The position numbers were made by a program, and so were the translations under genes. 64,000 nucleotides of DNA from Azospira inquinata (GTDB lineage Bacteria > Pseudomonadota > Gammaproteobacteria > Burkholderiales > Rhodocyclaceae). Shown here piece by piece: positions 27,371-35,950 of the stretch. Every line of letters starts with the position of its first letter. Position 1 is the first letter of the stretch. Location of the stretch: positions 3,213,464 to 3,277,463 of the forward strand of contig NZ_CP064782.1 in assembly GCF_018905915.1 (NCBI RefSeq), given 5' to 3'. The notes beneath the pieces are model-generated. The model searched no databases, was not told where the DNA came from, and saw nothing but the letters and a program-made list of their open reading frames with translations.

Positions 27371-28204
27371 CTATTTCAGAGGGAAGCCCTGTCCCCTGAA
27401 AAAGTCGGCCAGTTTGTCCCGCCCCGAAAGGCTTTCCGGCCCCTTCACCCGGTTGGCCGAATGGGGCGTCCAGCCTTCCGCCCGGATACCCGCTCCCCGG
27501 TAAAAGGCGCTCATGGTGTGGTCGTAATCGGCGATGGCCGCCGCCTCCCCGGCCTCATCCACCCGATAGCGTTCCCGATGCAGTACCGTGGTCTGGGGCA
27601 GACGGGGCTTGACCCGGGGCAGCTTGGCCGAATCCGGATAGCCAACGCACAGGCCGAAGACGGGAAAAACATGGGGCGGCAGTTCCAGCTCCCGGGCCAC
27701 CTCGGGCACCCGGTTGCGCAGGCCGCCGATATAGACCGTGCCCAGGCCCAGGGATTCGGCGGCCACCACCGCGTTCTGGGCCGCCAGGGCCGCGTCGATC
27801 ACCCCCACCAGGCCCATTTCCAGGGTATCCAGGGCGGCGCTGGGCTGGTCCAAGCGCCGGGCCACCCGTTCCAGACGGGACAGGTCCGCCAGCCAGGCCA
27901 GGAACAGGGGACAGGCCGCCACATGGGCCTGGTTGCCGCAATACTCGGCCAGCCGGGCCTTGCGGGCCGGGTCCTGGACCGCCACCAGGCTCCACACCTG
28001 GAGATTGGAAGAGGAGGAGGCGGATTGGGCCGCCGCCACCAGGGTTTCCAGGAGGCCCGGCGCCAGGGGATCGGGCCGGAAAGCCCGCACGGAGCGGTGT
28101 TCCAGCAGGCTGTGCAACACCTCATTGGTGTCCGGCAGAGGAAACGCGGTGGGCTGGCCGTAACGGGCGCTGAACAGGGGGCGGAGATCGGTATCCGGAT
28201 GCAT
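27371..28204 (-). CDS. NfsA-like FMN-dependent nitroreductase/NADPH oxidoreductase
   Basis: A 277-residue nitroreductase-fold flavoprotein. I use ATG 28204 (MHPDTDLRPLFSARYG); upstream in-frame GTG/TTG codons are possible. The FMN-phosphate loop is HRSVRAFRPDPL, and the second flavin contact is AAQSASSSSNLQVWS. LAAQNAVVAAESLGLGTVYIGGLRN is the family's long helix and glycine turn, and FPVFGLCVGYP closes the flavin site. The length and the C-terminal extension (YRGAGIRAEGW) fit the NfsA/FRP subgroup that takes two electrons from NADPH to reduce quinones, nitroaromatics or flavins. The physiological substrate is unknown. A pentanucleotide repeat lies upstream of its start. Confidence 0.88.
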   Translation of the reverse strand: MHPDTDLRPLFSARYGQPTAFPLPDTNEVLHSLLEHRSVRAFRPDPLAPGLLETLVAAAQSASSSSNLQVWSLVAVQDPARKARLAEYCGNQAHVAACPLFLAWLADLSRLERVARRLDQPSAALDTLEMGLVGVIDAALAAQNAVVAAESLGLGTVYIGGLRNRVPEVARELELPPHVFPVFGLCVGYPDSAKLPRVKPRLPQTTVLHRERYRVDEAGEAAAIADYDHTMSAFYRGAGIRAEGWTPHSANRVKGPESLSGRDKLADFFRGQGFPLK

Positions 28205-28563
28205 GGGCAAGACACTCCAGAAAAATCCGGGGGCCGACACCGGACGAAACACCGGAGGGCCTGCCGGGAGAGATGAAAATCAGGAAGCTATGCTAGCGGA
28301 AGGGCGGGATCAGGGGGAGAGGGGTTGGGTTGGGTTGGGTTGGGTTGGGTTGGGTTGGGTTGGGTTGGGTTGGGTTGGGTTGGGTTGAAATCGCCAGGGG
28401 GCGGATTCTGGCGGCGGGGCAGCCCCCCAAGCCCAGCGCCCAGGCCACGGGGCCTCTGGAAACGGGAATTAACAAGAATCCCCAGCGCCCCCCTACCTAC
28501 CTTTGGCCCTACTTTCTTCCGGCCCCAGCCCTGCCAGACCCTACCCCACCCTTTCCCGCTCCG
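28205..28563. other. Intergenic gap with pentamer repeat (nitroreductase upstream region)
   Basis: About 360 bp between the radA stop and the nitroreductase start, both on the - strand. Apart from the GGGTT repeat listed separately I see no gene; small + strand frames are products of the repeat. The C-rich stretch at 28490-28560, just after the radA stop, has no obvious terminator hairpin. Confidence 0.4.
28322..28386. repeat. Pentanucleotide GGGTT repeat, 13 perfect copies
   Basis: Thirteen uninterrupted copies of GGGTT (65 bp) lie about 118-182 bp upstream of the nitroreductase ATG, the G-rich strand being the + strand. Runs of three G separated by two T form the standard pattern for a G-quadruplex. 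The unit is not a multiple of three, and copy number is likely to vary by slippage. Confidence 0.98.
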
Positions 28564-29943
28564 TCAGTCCCCAAAGGCCAGTTGTAACGCCTCTTCCAGC
28601 CGGGCCACGCCCTGGACCTCCATGCCTTCCAGGGGCTGGCGGGGCAGATTGGCGGCGGGCACCAGAGCCCGGGTGAAGCCCAGTTTGGCCGCTTCCCGCA
28701 GCCGTTCCTGGCCCCGGGGGGCGGGACGGATTTCCCCGGTGAGGCCCACTTCCCCAAAGACCACCAGCTTGGGCGCCAGGGGCCGGTTGCGCAGGGAGGA
28801 CACCACGGCCAGCAGCACCGCCAGGTCCGCCGCCGGTTCGGAAATTTTCACCCCCCCCACCGCATTGACGAACACATCCTGGTCGTAGCAGCCGATGCCC
28901 GCATGACGGTGCAGCACGGCCAGGAGCATGGCCAGCCGGTTCTGCTCCAGGCCCACGGTGAGGCGCCGGGGATTGCCCCCCATGGCCCCATCCACCAGGG
29001 CCTGGATTTCTACCAGCAGGGGCCGGGTGCCCTCCTGGGTCACCATGACACAGGAGCCGGGCACATCCTGGGCATGCTGGGAGAGGAACAGGGCGGAGGG
29101 GTTATTCACCCCCTTCAGCCCCTTGTCGGTCATGGCGAACACCCCCAGCTCATTCACCGCCCCAAAGCGGTTCTTGAAGGCCCGGATAAGGCGGAAGCTG
29201 GAATGGGTATCCCCCTCGAAATAGAGCACCGTATCCACAATGTGCTCCAGCACCCGGGGACCGGCCAGGGCCCCGTCCTTGGTCACATGGCCCACCAGAA
29301 TCACCGTAATGCCGCTCTGCTTGGCCAGCCGGGTGAGCTGGGCCGAGCATTCCCGCACCTGGGCCACGGAGCCGGGAGCGGAAGTGAGCTGCTCGGACCA
29401 CAGGGTCTGGATGGAATCGATCACCGCCACCTGGGGCCGGGCCTCCTGCAACACCGCCAGAATGCGCTCCAGGTTAATTTCCGCCAGCAGGGGCAGATCC
29501 CCCACCTCCAGTTGCAGGCGCTTGGCCCGCAGGGCCACCTGTTCCCCCGATTCTTCCCCGCTCACATAAAGGGCCCCCAGGGCCGGGGACTGGCGGGTAA
29601 GGTTGGCCAGGGCCTGGAGCAGCAGAGTACTTTTACCGATGCCCGGGTCCCCGCCGATAAGCACCACCCCGCCAGCCACCAGCCCGCCCCCCAGGGCCCG
29701 GTCCAGCTCCCCGATGCCCGTGGGCAGGCGCACCGCCTCCCGGGCCTCAATTTCCGCCAGGGGCTGGAGCTTGGGGGTGGTGGGGGCCAGGGACTGGAAG
29801 CGGTTGTTGGCCACGGGCTTTTCCGCCACGCTTTCCACCAGGGTATTCCAGGCGTTACAGCCCGGGCACTGGCCCTGCCACTTGGGCAGCTGGGTGCCGC
29901 ACTCGGTGCAGATATAGACGCTTTTTTCGCTTTTTTTCACCAT
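28564..29943 (-). CDS. radA: DNA repair protein RadA/Sms
   Basis: A 459-residue branch-migration ATPase that works with RecA in recombinational repair. The start at MVKKSEKSVYICTECG (29943) matches homologues; an ATG four codons upstream is possible. Domain order: N-terminal zinc finger (CTEC...CPGC, residues 12-32), RecA-like ATPase with Walker A GGDPGIGKSTLL, RadA-specific KNRFG motif in FKNRFGAVNELGVF, then the Lon-protease-like domain ending the protein (GGVKISEPAADLAVLLAV). All key elements are intact. Confidence 0.96.
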   Translation of the reverse strand: MVKKSEKSVYICTECGTQLPKWQGQCPGCNAWNTLVESVAEKPVANNRFQSLAPTTPKLQPLAEIEAREAVRLPTGIGELDRALGGGLVAGGVVLIGGDPGIGKSTLLLQALANLTRQSPALGALYVSGEESGEQVALRAKRLQLEVGDLPLLAEINLERILAVLQEARPQVAVIDSIQTLWSEQLTSAPGSVAQVRECSAQLTRLAKQSGITVILVGHVTKDGALAGPRVLEHIVDTVLYFEGDTHSSFRLIRAFKNRFGAVNELGVFAMTDKGLKGVNNPSALFLSQHAQDVPGSCVMVTQEGTRPLLVEIQALVDGAMGGNPRRLTVGLEQNRLAMLLAVLHRHAGIGCYDQDVFVNAVGGVKISEPAADLAVLLAVVSSLRNRPLAPKLVVFGEVGLTGEIRPAPRGQERLREAAKLGFTRALVPAANLPRQPLEGMEVQGVARLEEALQLAFGD

Positions 29944-30096
29944 GGGCGGGAGCATACCTCAAGGAATGGGGCCCGGGCGGGCGCCCCCCGGAGGGAGGGC
30001 CCGAGGGCGCAACACTCCCCTCCCCGCCCGGCGGACGCCGGAAACGGGAGGGGGAAGAGACAAAGCCTGGGCACCCGGGGCGCCCAAAATCCAGCG

Positions 30097-30126
30097 TTCC
30101 GGCCACCCCCCTGGGGGTGGCCGGAA
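30097..30126 (-). terminator. Perfect 14-bp inverted repeat after alr
   Basis: Arms 30097-30110 and 30113-30126 are perfectly complementary with a 2-nt centre, 8 bp beyond the alr stop. On the - strand only a short T stretch (ATTTT) follows after about 8 bases, so it is a probable but not textbook terminator. Confidence 0.55.
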
Positions 30127-30134
30127 GGACGGCC

Positions 30135-31232
30135 TCAGGCCACGTCCGCCTGACCGCCCACGTGGCTCATGGGCACCCGGGGGGCCACGGCGCAGAACAG
30201 CTCATAGCTGATGGTGCCGGCGGCACTGGCCACCTCGTCGGCGGGCAGGTCCCCGCCCCACAGGGTCACCTGGCTGCCCACCCCGGCCTGGGGCAGGTCG
30301 GTGAGATCGCAGCACAGCATGTCCATGGACACCCGGCCCAGGAGCCGGGAACGGTGGCCATCCACCAGCATGGGGGTGCCGGTGGGGGCGTGGCGGGGAT
30401 AACCGTCCGCATAGCCACAGGCCACCACGCCGATCCGGGTGGGAGCCTGGGCTTCAAACAGACCGCCGTAGCCCACCCGTTCCCCGGGAGCCAGTTCCTG
30501 AACCGTGAGAATTTCGCTTTCCAGACTCATCACCGGCTTGAGGCCTAGATCGGCAGCGGACTGATCCGCAAAGGGGCTGCTACCGTAGAGCACGATGCCA
30601 GGCCGGGCCCAGCCCCGCACTGCCTGGGGATGGCGCAACAGGGCGGCGGAATTGGCCAGAGACACGGTGCCCCGCCAGCCCCCCACCAGGGCATCGAAAC
30701 GCTGGATTTGCCAATCCACGCCCCGGGGATCGTCCGCATCGGCAAAGTGGGTCATGTAGGCCACGTCCCCGATGGCCTTGGCCTGGGCCAGGAAGGCCTG
30801 GGCGGCGGGCAGGGTGGCGGCGGTGAAGCCAAGCCGGTTCATGCCCGTATTGAGTTTGATGAAAACCGGTAGCTGGACCGGCAGACCGGCCCCTTCAATG
30901 GCTTCCAGTTGATCCAGGCGATGCACCGCCGGGGTCAGGCCGTATTCGGCCAGCACGGGCAGGTCGTCGGCCCGGAAAAAGCCTTCCAGGAGCAGGATGG
31001 GATTCTGGATGCCGGCTTCCCGCAGGGCGATGGCCTCGGAAAGTTCCAGCAGGGCGAAGCCGTCGGTAAGATCGGCCAGGGCGGTGGCCACGGGGACCAG
31101 GCCATGGCCGTAGGCGTTGGCTTTGACGACGGAAAACAGGCGGGTGTTACGGGCGGCGCCATAACGGCGGGCAACGGAAAAATTGTGACGCAGCGCGTCC
31201 AGATCGACGCGTCCGCGAATCGGGCGGGACAT
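30135..31232 (-). CDS. alr: Alanine racemase
   Basis: A 365-residue PLP enzyme that makes D-alanine for peptidoglycan. The PLP lysine is in FSVVKANAYGHG (about residue 37), the second catalytic base Tyr is in GERVGYGGLFEA, and HFADAD and CGYADGYPRH are family motifs. Its ATG shares a base with the stop of the LysR-type regulator gene (TGATG), so the regulator and racemase are coupled. Only one racemase gene is seen here, so I cannot say whether this is the housekeeping Alr or the catabolic DadX type. Confidence 0.94.
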   Translation of the reverse strand: MSRPIRGRVDLDALRHNFSVARRYGAARNTRLFSVVKANAYGHGLVPVATALADLTDGFALLELSEAIALREAGIQNPILLLEGFFRADDLPVLAEYGLTPAVHRLDQLEAIEGAGLPVQLPVFIKLNTGMNRLGFTAATLPAAQAFLAQAKAIGDVAYMTHFADADDPRGVDWQIQRFDALVGGWRGTVSLANSAALLRHPQAVRGWARPGIVLYGSSPFADQSAADLGLKPVMSLESEILTVQELAPGERVGYGGLFEAQAPTRIGVVACGYADGYPRHAPTGTPMLVDGHRSRLLGRVSMDMLCCDLTDLPQAGVGSQVTLWGGDLPADEVASAAGTISYELFCAVAPRVPMSHVGGQADVA

Positions 31233-32134
31233 CAGGCGAAATACTCCTTGAGTTTTTGTTTGGTGAAATCAACGAAGGTCCGCAGGACCTGGGGATGGAA
31301 ACGTTCCTGGGGATAAACCAGGGAAAGAGTGCGGGCCAGGGGCGGGTTCAGGGGAATGGCCACCAGCTGGCCTAGCTGGCATTCCTTGGCAAAGCTGGAG
31401 CGGGATACCACGGCAAAGCCCAGACCGGTGCTCACCACCCCCTTCAAGGCTTCCGGGCTGCCCAGTTCCATGAGGATGTTCATCCGCTCCGGGGCCAGGC
31501 CCGCATTGCGGAAATACTGGTCGGTCAGTTCCCGGGAGCCCGAATCCGGTTCCCGGGCGATGAAAGCGTGGGCCTGGAGGGTTTCCGGGGTGACGGAAGT
31601 CTTGCCCGCCAAAGGATGGCCGGGGGCGCAGATGACCTGGAATTCATCCTGACAGCAGACCTCCGCCGCCAGCACGGAAAGATGGACTTCCGTTTCCACC
31701 AGCCCCACATCCAGGGAACGCTCGGCCACCCGGTTTTCAATGGTTTCCGAATTGCCCACGGTGAGCCGGGTACGGACCTGGGGATAGGAGGCGTTGAATT
31801 CCGCCAGGACCCGGGGCAGCATGAATTCGGCCACGGTGGCGCTGGCCCCCACGGACAGGGGCCCTTCCACCTGATTGGACATTTCCGCCAACCGGGCCTG
31901 GAGTTCGGCGTAATCCCCCAGAATGCGCTCCGCGTATTCCAGGGCCAGGCGCCCCGCCGGGGTAAGGCTGATGCGGCCGTGGCCCCGGTCGAAGAGGCGC
32001 ACATTGAGATGTTCTTCCAGCTGCTTCACCTGAAAGGTCACCGCCGGCTGGGTCATGAACAGGGTTTCTGCCGCCTTGGTGAAACTCAGTTGTTTGGCGA
32101 CAGCGTGAAATACCTGTAGGCGACGATCGGCCAT
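31232..32134 (-). CDS. LysR-type transcriptional regulator
   Basis: A 300-residue LTTR. The winged helix-turn-helix occupies residues 1-60 (LQVFHAVAKQLSFTKAAETL, then MTQPAVTFQVKQLEEHL). The effector domain (about 90-295) has the usual GASATVAEFMLP, and GNSETIENRVAERSLDVGLVE. Similarity in the N-terminal part is to the CysL/CbbR-like branch. The ligand is unknown. The downstream coupled gene is alr, and the divergent gene is lplT, so either may be a target; LTTRs often control the divergent neighbour. Confidence 0.9.
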   Translation of the reverse strand: MADRRLQVFHAVAKQLSFTKAAETLFMTQPAVTFQVKQLEEHLNVRLFDRGHGRISLTPAGRLALEYAERILGDYAELQARLAEMSNQVEGPLSVGASATVAEFMLPRVLAEFNASYPQVRTRLTVGNSETIENRVAERSLDVGLVETEVHLSVLAAEVCCQDEFQVICAPGHPLAGKTSVTPETLQAHAFIAREPDSGSRELTDQYFRNAGLAPERMNILMELGSPEALKGVVSTGLGFAVVSRSSFAKECQLGQLVAIPLNPPLARTLSLVYPQERFHPQVLRTFVDFTKQKLKEYFA

Positions 32135-32331
32135 ATGCCCTGGACCCTTTTATTTCCCGGGTCGCTATTCAAGCACAAAAGCGCGCCCCGGGACAGCCTG
32201 GAAGGGCCCGGAACCGGGGTCCCTAACAACTTTAAGCCTTTCGTGGTATAACCCGAAGCCACTCACGACAACTATAAGACCGGTCTCCCAGGGGCCTTTC
32301 CGGCCCTTTTTCGACCCCAGTCTCCCACCGC

Positions 32332-33597
32332 ATGCAGTTTGGCTTTTACATCATCATGGCGGCGCAGTTTTTCTCCGCGCTCGCCGACAATGCCCTGCTC
32401 ATCACCGCCATCTACGCCCTCCGGGAAATGCAGGCGCCGGACGCCTACGACCCGCTGCTCAAGCTCTTTTTCACCATTTCCTACGTGCTGCTGGCGGCCT
32501 TTGTGGGGGCCTTTGCGGATTCCATGCCCAAGTGGCGGGTGATGTTCATCTCCAATACGGTGAAGGTGGCGGGCTGTGCCCTGATGTTTTTCCACGTCCA
32601 TCCCCTGGTGGCTTACGGGGTGGTGGGCCTGGGCGCCGCGGCCTATTCCCCGGCCAAATACGGCATCCTCACCGAATACCTGCCCCACCGGCTCCTGGTC
32701 CTGGCCAATGGCTGGATCGAGGGCCTCACCGTGGGGGCCATTATTCTGGGCACGGTACTGGGGGGCGCCCTAATCGAGCCCGCCGTCTCCCGGGTGCTCC
32801 TGGGCTTTGATTTCCCCTTTATCGACACCCCCATCGACACGGTGGTGGAAATGGCCCTGTCCGTGGTGGGAGGGCTGTATCTGATGGCGGCCTTCTTCAA
32901 CCTTTACATCCCGGACACGGGGGTGGATCACAAGCCCCTGCACAAAAACCCCTGGTATCTGGTGAAGGAATTTCACCACTGCCTCTCCCTGCTCTGGCGG
33001 GACAAGCTGGGTCAGGTATCCCTGGCCGTGACCACCCTGTTCTGGGGCGCCGGCGCCACCCTCCAGTTCATTGTCATTAAATGGGCGGAAGCCTCCCTGC
33101 AACTGGATCTGGCCAAATCTTCCATGCTTCAGGGGGTGGTAGCCGTGGGGGTGGCCCTGGGGGCCTCGGTGGCCGCCCGCTGGATCACCCTGCGCAAATC
33201 CGTGAGGGTCATTCCCCTGGGCATTGTCATGGGGGTGGGGGTGATCGGTATGAACGTGGTGCACCAGTTCTGGCTGGCCGTGCCCCTGCTGGTGGTGGTG
33301 GGCGTCCTTTCCGGCTTTTTCGTGGTGCCTATGAACGCCCTGCTGCAACACCGGGGCCACATTCTCATGGGAGCGGGCCACTCCATCGCCGTACAGAATT
33401 TCAATGAAAACCTGTCCATCCTGGTGATGACCGGTCTTTACGCCGTCATGCTCCGGGCCGACCTGTCCATCTACACCATCATCGCCATCTTCGGCGTCTT
33501 CGTCTCCGCCGCCATGGCCCTGGTGCGCCTGCGCCACCTCCACAACCAGCGGGAGCGGGACGACGTCATCCATCTGGACGACTCCCCCCTGCATTAG
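32332..33597 (+). CDS. lplT: Lysophospholipid transporter LplT
   Basis: A 421-residue MFS-type permease with about 12 hydrophobic segments. It shows LplT features: MQFGFYIIMAAQFFSALADNALLI at the start, the AYSPAKYGILTEYLP segment between helices 4 and 5, and FFVVPMNALLQHRGH. LplT flips 2-acyl-glycerophosphoethanolamine into the cytoplasm for re-acylation by Aas. In many enteric genomes lplT neighbours aas; no aas gene is seen here. The start ATG 32332 lacks a strong ribosome site but matches homologues. It faces the LysR gene across about 200 bp. Confidence 0.93.
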   Translation: MQFGFYIIMAAQFFSALADNALLITAIYALREMQAPDAYDPLLKLFFTISYVLLAAFVGAFADSMPKWRVMFISNTVKVAGCALMFFHVHPLVAYGVVGLGAAAYSPAKYGILTEYLPHRLLVLANGWIEGLTVGAIILGTVLGGALIEPAVSRVLLGFDFPFIDTPIDTVVEMALSVVGGLYLMAAFFNLYIPDTGVDHKPLHKNPWYLVKEFHHCLSLLWRDKLGQVSLAVTTLFWGAGATLQFIVIKWAEASLQLDLAKSSMLQGVVAVGVALGASVAARWITLRKSVRVIPLGIVMGVGVIGMNVVHQFWLAVPLLVVVGVLSGFFVVPMNALLQHRGHILMGAGHSIAVQNFNENLSILVMTGLYAVMLRADLSIYTIIAIFGVFVSAAMALVRLRHLHNQRERDDVIHLDDSPLH

Positions 33598-33614
33598 GGG
33601 CGGAGAGGAAAAAC

Positions 33615-33639
33615 TTGGGCCGGGTTAATACCGGCCCAA
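33615..33639. terminator. 9-bp stem after lplT
   Basis: Arms 33615-33623 and 33631-33639 are complementary around a 7-nt AT-rich loop, 18 bp past the lplT stop and in the gap between convergent genes. No T-run follows, so it is a possible Rho-assisted or weak terminator. Confidence 0.45.
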
Positions 33640-33764
33640 TCAGGCTGCCTTACAGGCTCTCAGGTCCCCCAAGGAGAAGTCAGCGCCTCCCCTAGTTGCC
33701 CCACCCTCCCTACGGATTCCCAAGCTGGGCCAGCCACTTCCCCTGTCCCGGGGAATGCCTCGTT

Positions 33765-34262
33765 TCAGAGGACCAGAGGGGCATCGGGCAATTCGTTGCT
33801 GTCCTTTTCCCGAGCAGGGAAATGGGTGGCCAAGGTTGCGGTAATGCGGGCAATGGCCCCTTCCGCGCCCCCCAGGTAATTGCCCCGGGCAAAGGCCCGC
33901 TCCATCTCCCGGCATACGTCCTGCCAGAAGCCATCCCCTACCCGGGCATGGACGCCCCGGTCTGCGACGATTTCCACCTGCCGGTCGAGCAAATCCACGT
34001 AAATCAGAACGCCGCTGTTATGCACCGTGTCCCAGACCCCCAGGGAGCCGAATAGCTCCAGAGCCCGACGCCGGCAGCCGTCCGGGGCAAAGGCATAGAC
34101 AAAGGGCAGACAGCCTTCCACCACCAGACGCAGTTCCCCCTCGTGACAGGCTTCCGAGGCCGCGATGAGCGCTTCCAGATGCTTCAAGGCTCCCGGGGAA
34201 AAGCGACGCCGGGCCACCCAGCCGGGTACCAGCAAATAGCGCAGCCATTTACGCCAATCCAT
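33765..34262 (-). CDS. TPM-domain protein (second copy), cytosolic
   Basis: A 165-residue protein; ATG 34262 (MDWRKWLRYLLVPGW) lies 5 bp after the stop of the upstream TPM gene. The longer frame upstream reads through the Gly-rich end of that gene and is not used. A basic, partly hydrophobic N-terminus is followed by a TPM fold (about 30-145) with LRLVVEG, RRRALELFGSLGVWDTVHNSGVLIYVDLLDR, VEIVADRGVH and FWQDVCREMERAFARGNYLGG. TPM domains occur in thylakoid and bacterial envelope proteins and may bind metals or act on phosphate esters; function is not settled. It forms an operon with the membrane TPM protein and lemA. Confidence 0.85.
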   Translation of the reverse strand: MDWRKWLRYLLVPGWVARRRFSPGALKHLEALIAASEACHEGELRLVVEGCLPFVYAFAPDGCRRRALELFGSLGVWDTVHNSGVLIYVDLLDRQVEIVADRGVHARVGDGFWQDVCREMERAFARGNYLGGAEGAIARITATLATHFPAREKDSNELPDAPLVL

Positions 34263-34267
34263 AGGGC

Positions 34268-35149
34268 TTACCACCTTCCCGAGGCGCCACCGCCTCCAAA
34301 ACTGCCGCCACCGCCGGAAAAGCCACCGCCACCCCAACCGGAGCCCCCACGTCCCGGGCCACCCCAGCCGCCACCGGGGAAAAAGCCCCCCAGGAGCACC
34401 AGGAAGAACACCAGGATGCCCAGCCCCAGGGCAGCCAACCAGCCCAGACCGCCAAGTCCGGCCAACAACCCCATGAGCCCCCCGCACACCAGCCCGGCCA
34501 CCAGACGGCCGAAGAGGGCCCTTAATAGGCCGCCTCCGACCAGGGCCAGCATGACCGCAGAAATGAAGAGATCATTCCAGGAATAGTCCTTCCCCGCGCC
34601 GGCTTTTTGCGCCGGCGGCGGCAGAGCCTCGCCCTGAATCAGACTAACCAGGGCGCTGACCCCGGCCTCAACCCCAGCATTGAAATTTCCCTGGCGGAAC
34701 AGGGGAAACATCCGATCTTCGATAATGCCCTTGGCCTGGGCATCCGTAATAGCCCCTTCCAGGCCGTAGCCCACCTCAATCCGGGCCCGCTGGTCATTCT
34801 TGGCCACCAGGAGCAGCACCCCGTCATCCACGCCCCGGCGCCCCAGTTTCCAGGCTTCCGCCACCCGCAGGCTGTATTGCTCAATGCTTTCCGGCCCCAC
34901 GGTGGGCACCAGGAGCACCGCCACCTGGGCCCCCTTGGCCTGCTCCAGATCGGCCAGCTGGCGGGTCAGGGCCTCCCGGGTAGCCGGACTCAGGGTACCG
35001 GTCAGATCCGTGACCCGACCCTGCAAGGGGGGAATGGGCACCAGAGTATCGGCCCGAGCCAGGGCACTCAGGGCCAGGCAGCCGACTAGGAGCAGGAAGG
35101 CCAACCAGCGGCCCCACCGCTCCCCATAACCGCCCAGCCGGCTTTCCAT
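34268..35149 (-). CDS. TPM-domain membrane protein with Gly-rich tail (YgcG-like)
   Basis: A 293-residue envelope protein. I start at ATG 35149 (MESRLGGYGERW), which has GAGG 10 bp upstream; a GTG seven codons earlier is possible. A signal peptide or TM helix (15-33, ending ALARA) is followed by the TPM domain (about 43-165: GRVTDLTGTLSP, GAQVAVLLVPT, DDGVLLLVAKNDQRARIEVGYGLEGAITD). Two or three C-terminal TM helices (190-255) follow, then a Gly/Ser/Trp-rich tail ending GGGGASGRW, typical of this family. The triple lemA-TPM-TPM is a conserved set in Proteobacteria, of unknown envelope function. Confidence 0.9.
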   Translation of the reverse strand: MESRLGGYGERWGRWLAFLLLVGCLALSALARADTLVPIPPLQGRVTDLTGTLSPATREALTRQLADLEQAKGAQVAVLLVPTVGPESIEQYSLRVAEAWKLGRRGVDDGVLLLVAKNDQRARIEVGYGLEGAITDAQAKGIIEDRMFPLFRQGNFNAGVEAGVSALVSLIQGEALPPPAQKAGAGKDYSWNDLFISAVMLALVGGGLLRALFGRLVAGLVCGGLMGLLAGLGGLGWLAALGLGILVFFLVLLGGFFPGGGWGGPGRGGSGWGGGGFSGGGGSFGGGGASGRW

Positions 35150-35188
35150 CGCCACGGCGCCTCGTTCCACCGATTTCCCTGGTTGCCC

Positions 35189-35806
35189 TTAACGGGACTG
35201 GCCAGCTGCCTGGGGAGCGCCGCCGAAGTCCACCTTGGGCGGCGTGGCGATGGCCTTTTCATCGGCCACGGTGAAATTGGGCTTGGGGGTGTAGCCAAAG
35301 GCCTTGGCCGTGAGATTGTTGGGGAAGGTGCGCAGGGCCGTGTTGTAGGCCTGGACCGCCTGGATATAGCGGTTGCGGGCCACCGCAATGCGGTTTTCCG
35401 TGCCTTCCAGCTGGGCTTGTAGGTCACGGAAATTCCGGTCCGCCTTTAGGTCCGGATACCGTTCCGACACCACCATCAGTTTGGACAGGGCCTCCGACAA
35501 ACCGCCCTGGGCGGCCTGAAACTTGGCCAGGGCCGCCGGGTCCTTGGCCAATTCCGGGGTCAGTTGCATGGCCCCCACCCGGGCCCGGGCTTCGGTGACG
35601 GCGGTAAGCACCTGGCGCTCATGGTCCGCGTAGCCTTTTACCGTATTCACCAGGTTGGGCACCAGATCGGCCCGCCGCTGATACTGGTTGAGCACCTCGG
35701 ACCAGGAAGCCTGGGTCTGTTCATCCAGGGCCTGAAAGGTGTTGTAGCCGCAACCGGAAAGAAGGCCGGCCACCAGGGCCAGCAAAACCAGAAGACGGGA
35801 TTTCAT
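35189..35806 (-). CDS. lemA: LemA family lipoprotein
   Basis: A 205-residue protein. The N-terminus (MKSRLLVLLALVAGLLSGCGYN) is a lipoprotein signal with lipobox LSGC. The rest is the helical LemA domain: ASWSEVLNQYQRRADLVPNLV, VKGYADHERQVLTAVTEARA, LMVVSERYPDLKADRNFRDL and a C-terminal RYIQAVQAYNTALRTFP. LemA proteins are coiled helical bundles facing the periplasm, of unclear function. It is the first gene of the lemA-TPM-TPM operon and starts after GAGAAG at good spacing. Confidence 0.93.
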   Translation of the reverse strand: MKSRLLVLLALVAGLLSGCGYNTFQALDEQTQASWSEVLNQYQRRADLVPNLVNTVKGYADHERQVLTAVTEARARVGAMQLTPELAKDPAALAKFQAAQGGLSEALSKLMVVSERYPDLKADRNFRDLQAQLEGTENRIAVARNRYIQAVQAYNTALRTFPNNLTAKAFGYTPKPNFTVADEKAIATPPKVDFGGAPQAAGQSR

Positions 35807-35950
35807 GGACGCTTCTCCAGAATAGAAAAGGAGGGAATGGATCCGCCGGGCAGTCCCAGCACCACCCAGGCACCAGAGGCCGCCGGGGTAGCCCCTAGGT
35901 TCCCCCAGATAGGGACAATGTCCCCGCCTTTCAAGGGCGGGGAGCAGGTT

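Noticed and set aside
28203..28888. Small + strand frames over the GGGTT repeat
   Set aside because: They translate the repeat as GWVGL-type polymers and run antisense to radA; no start signals.
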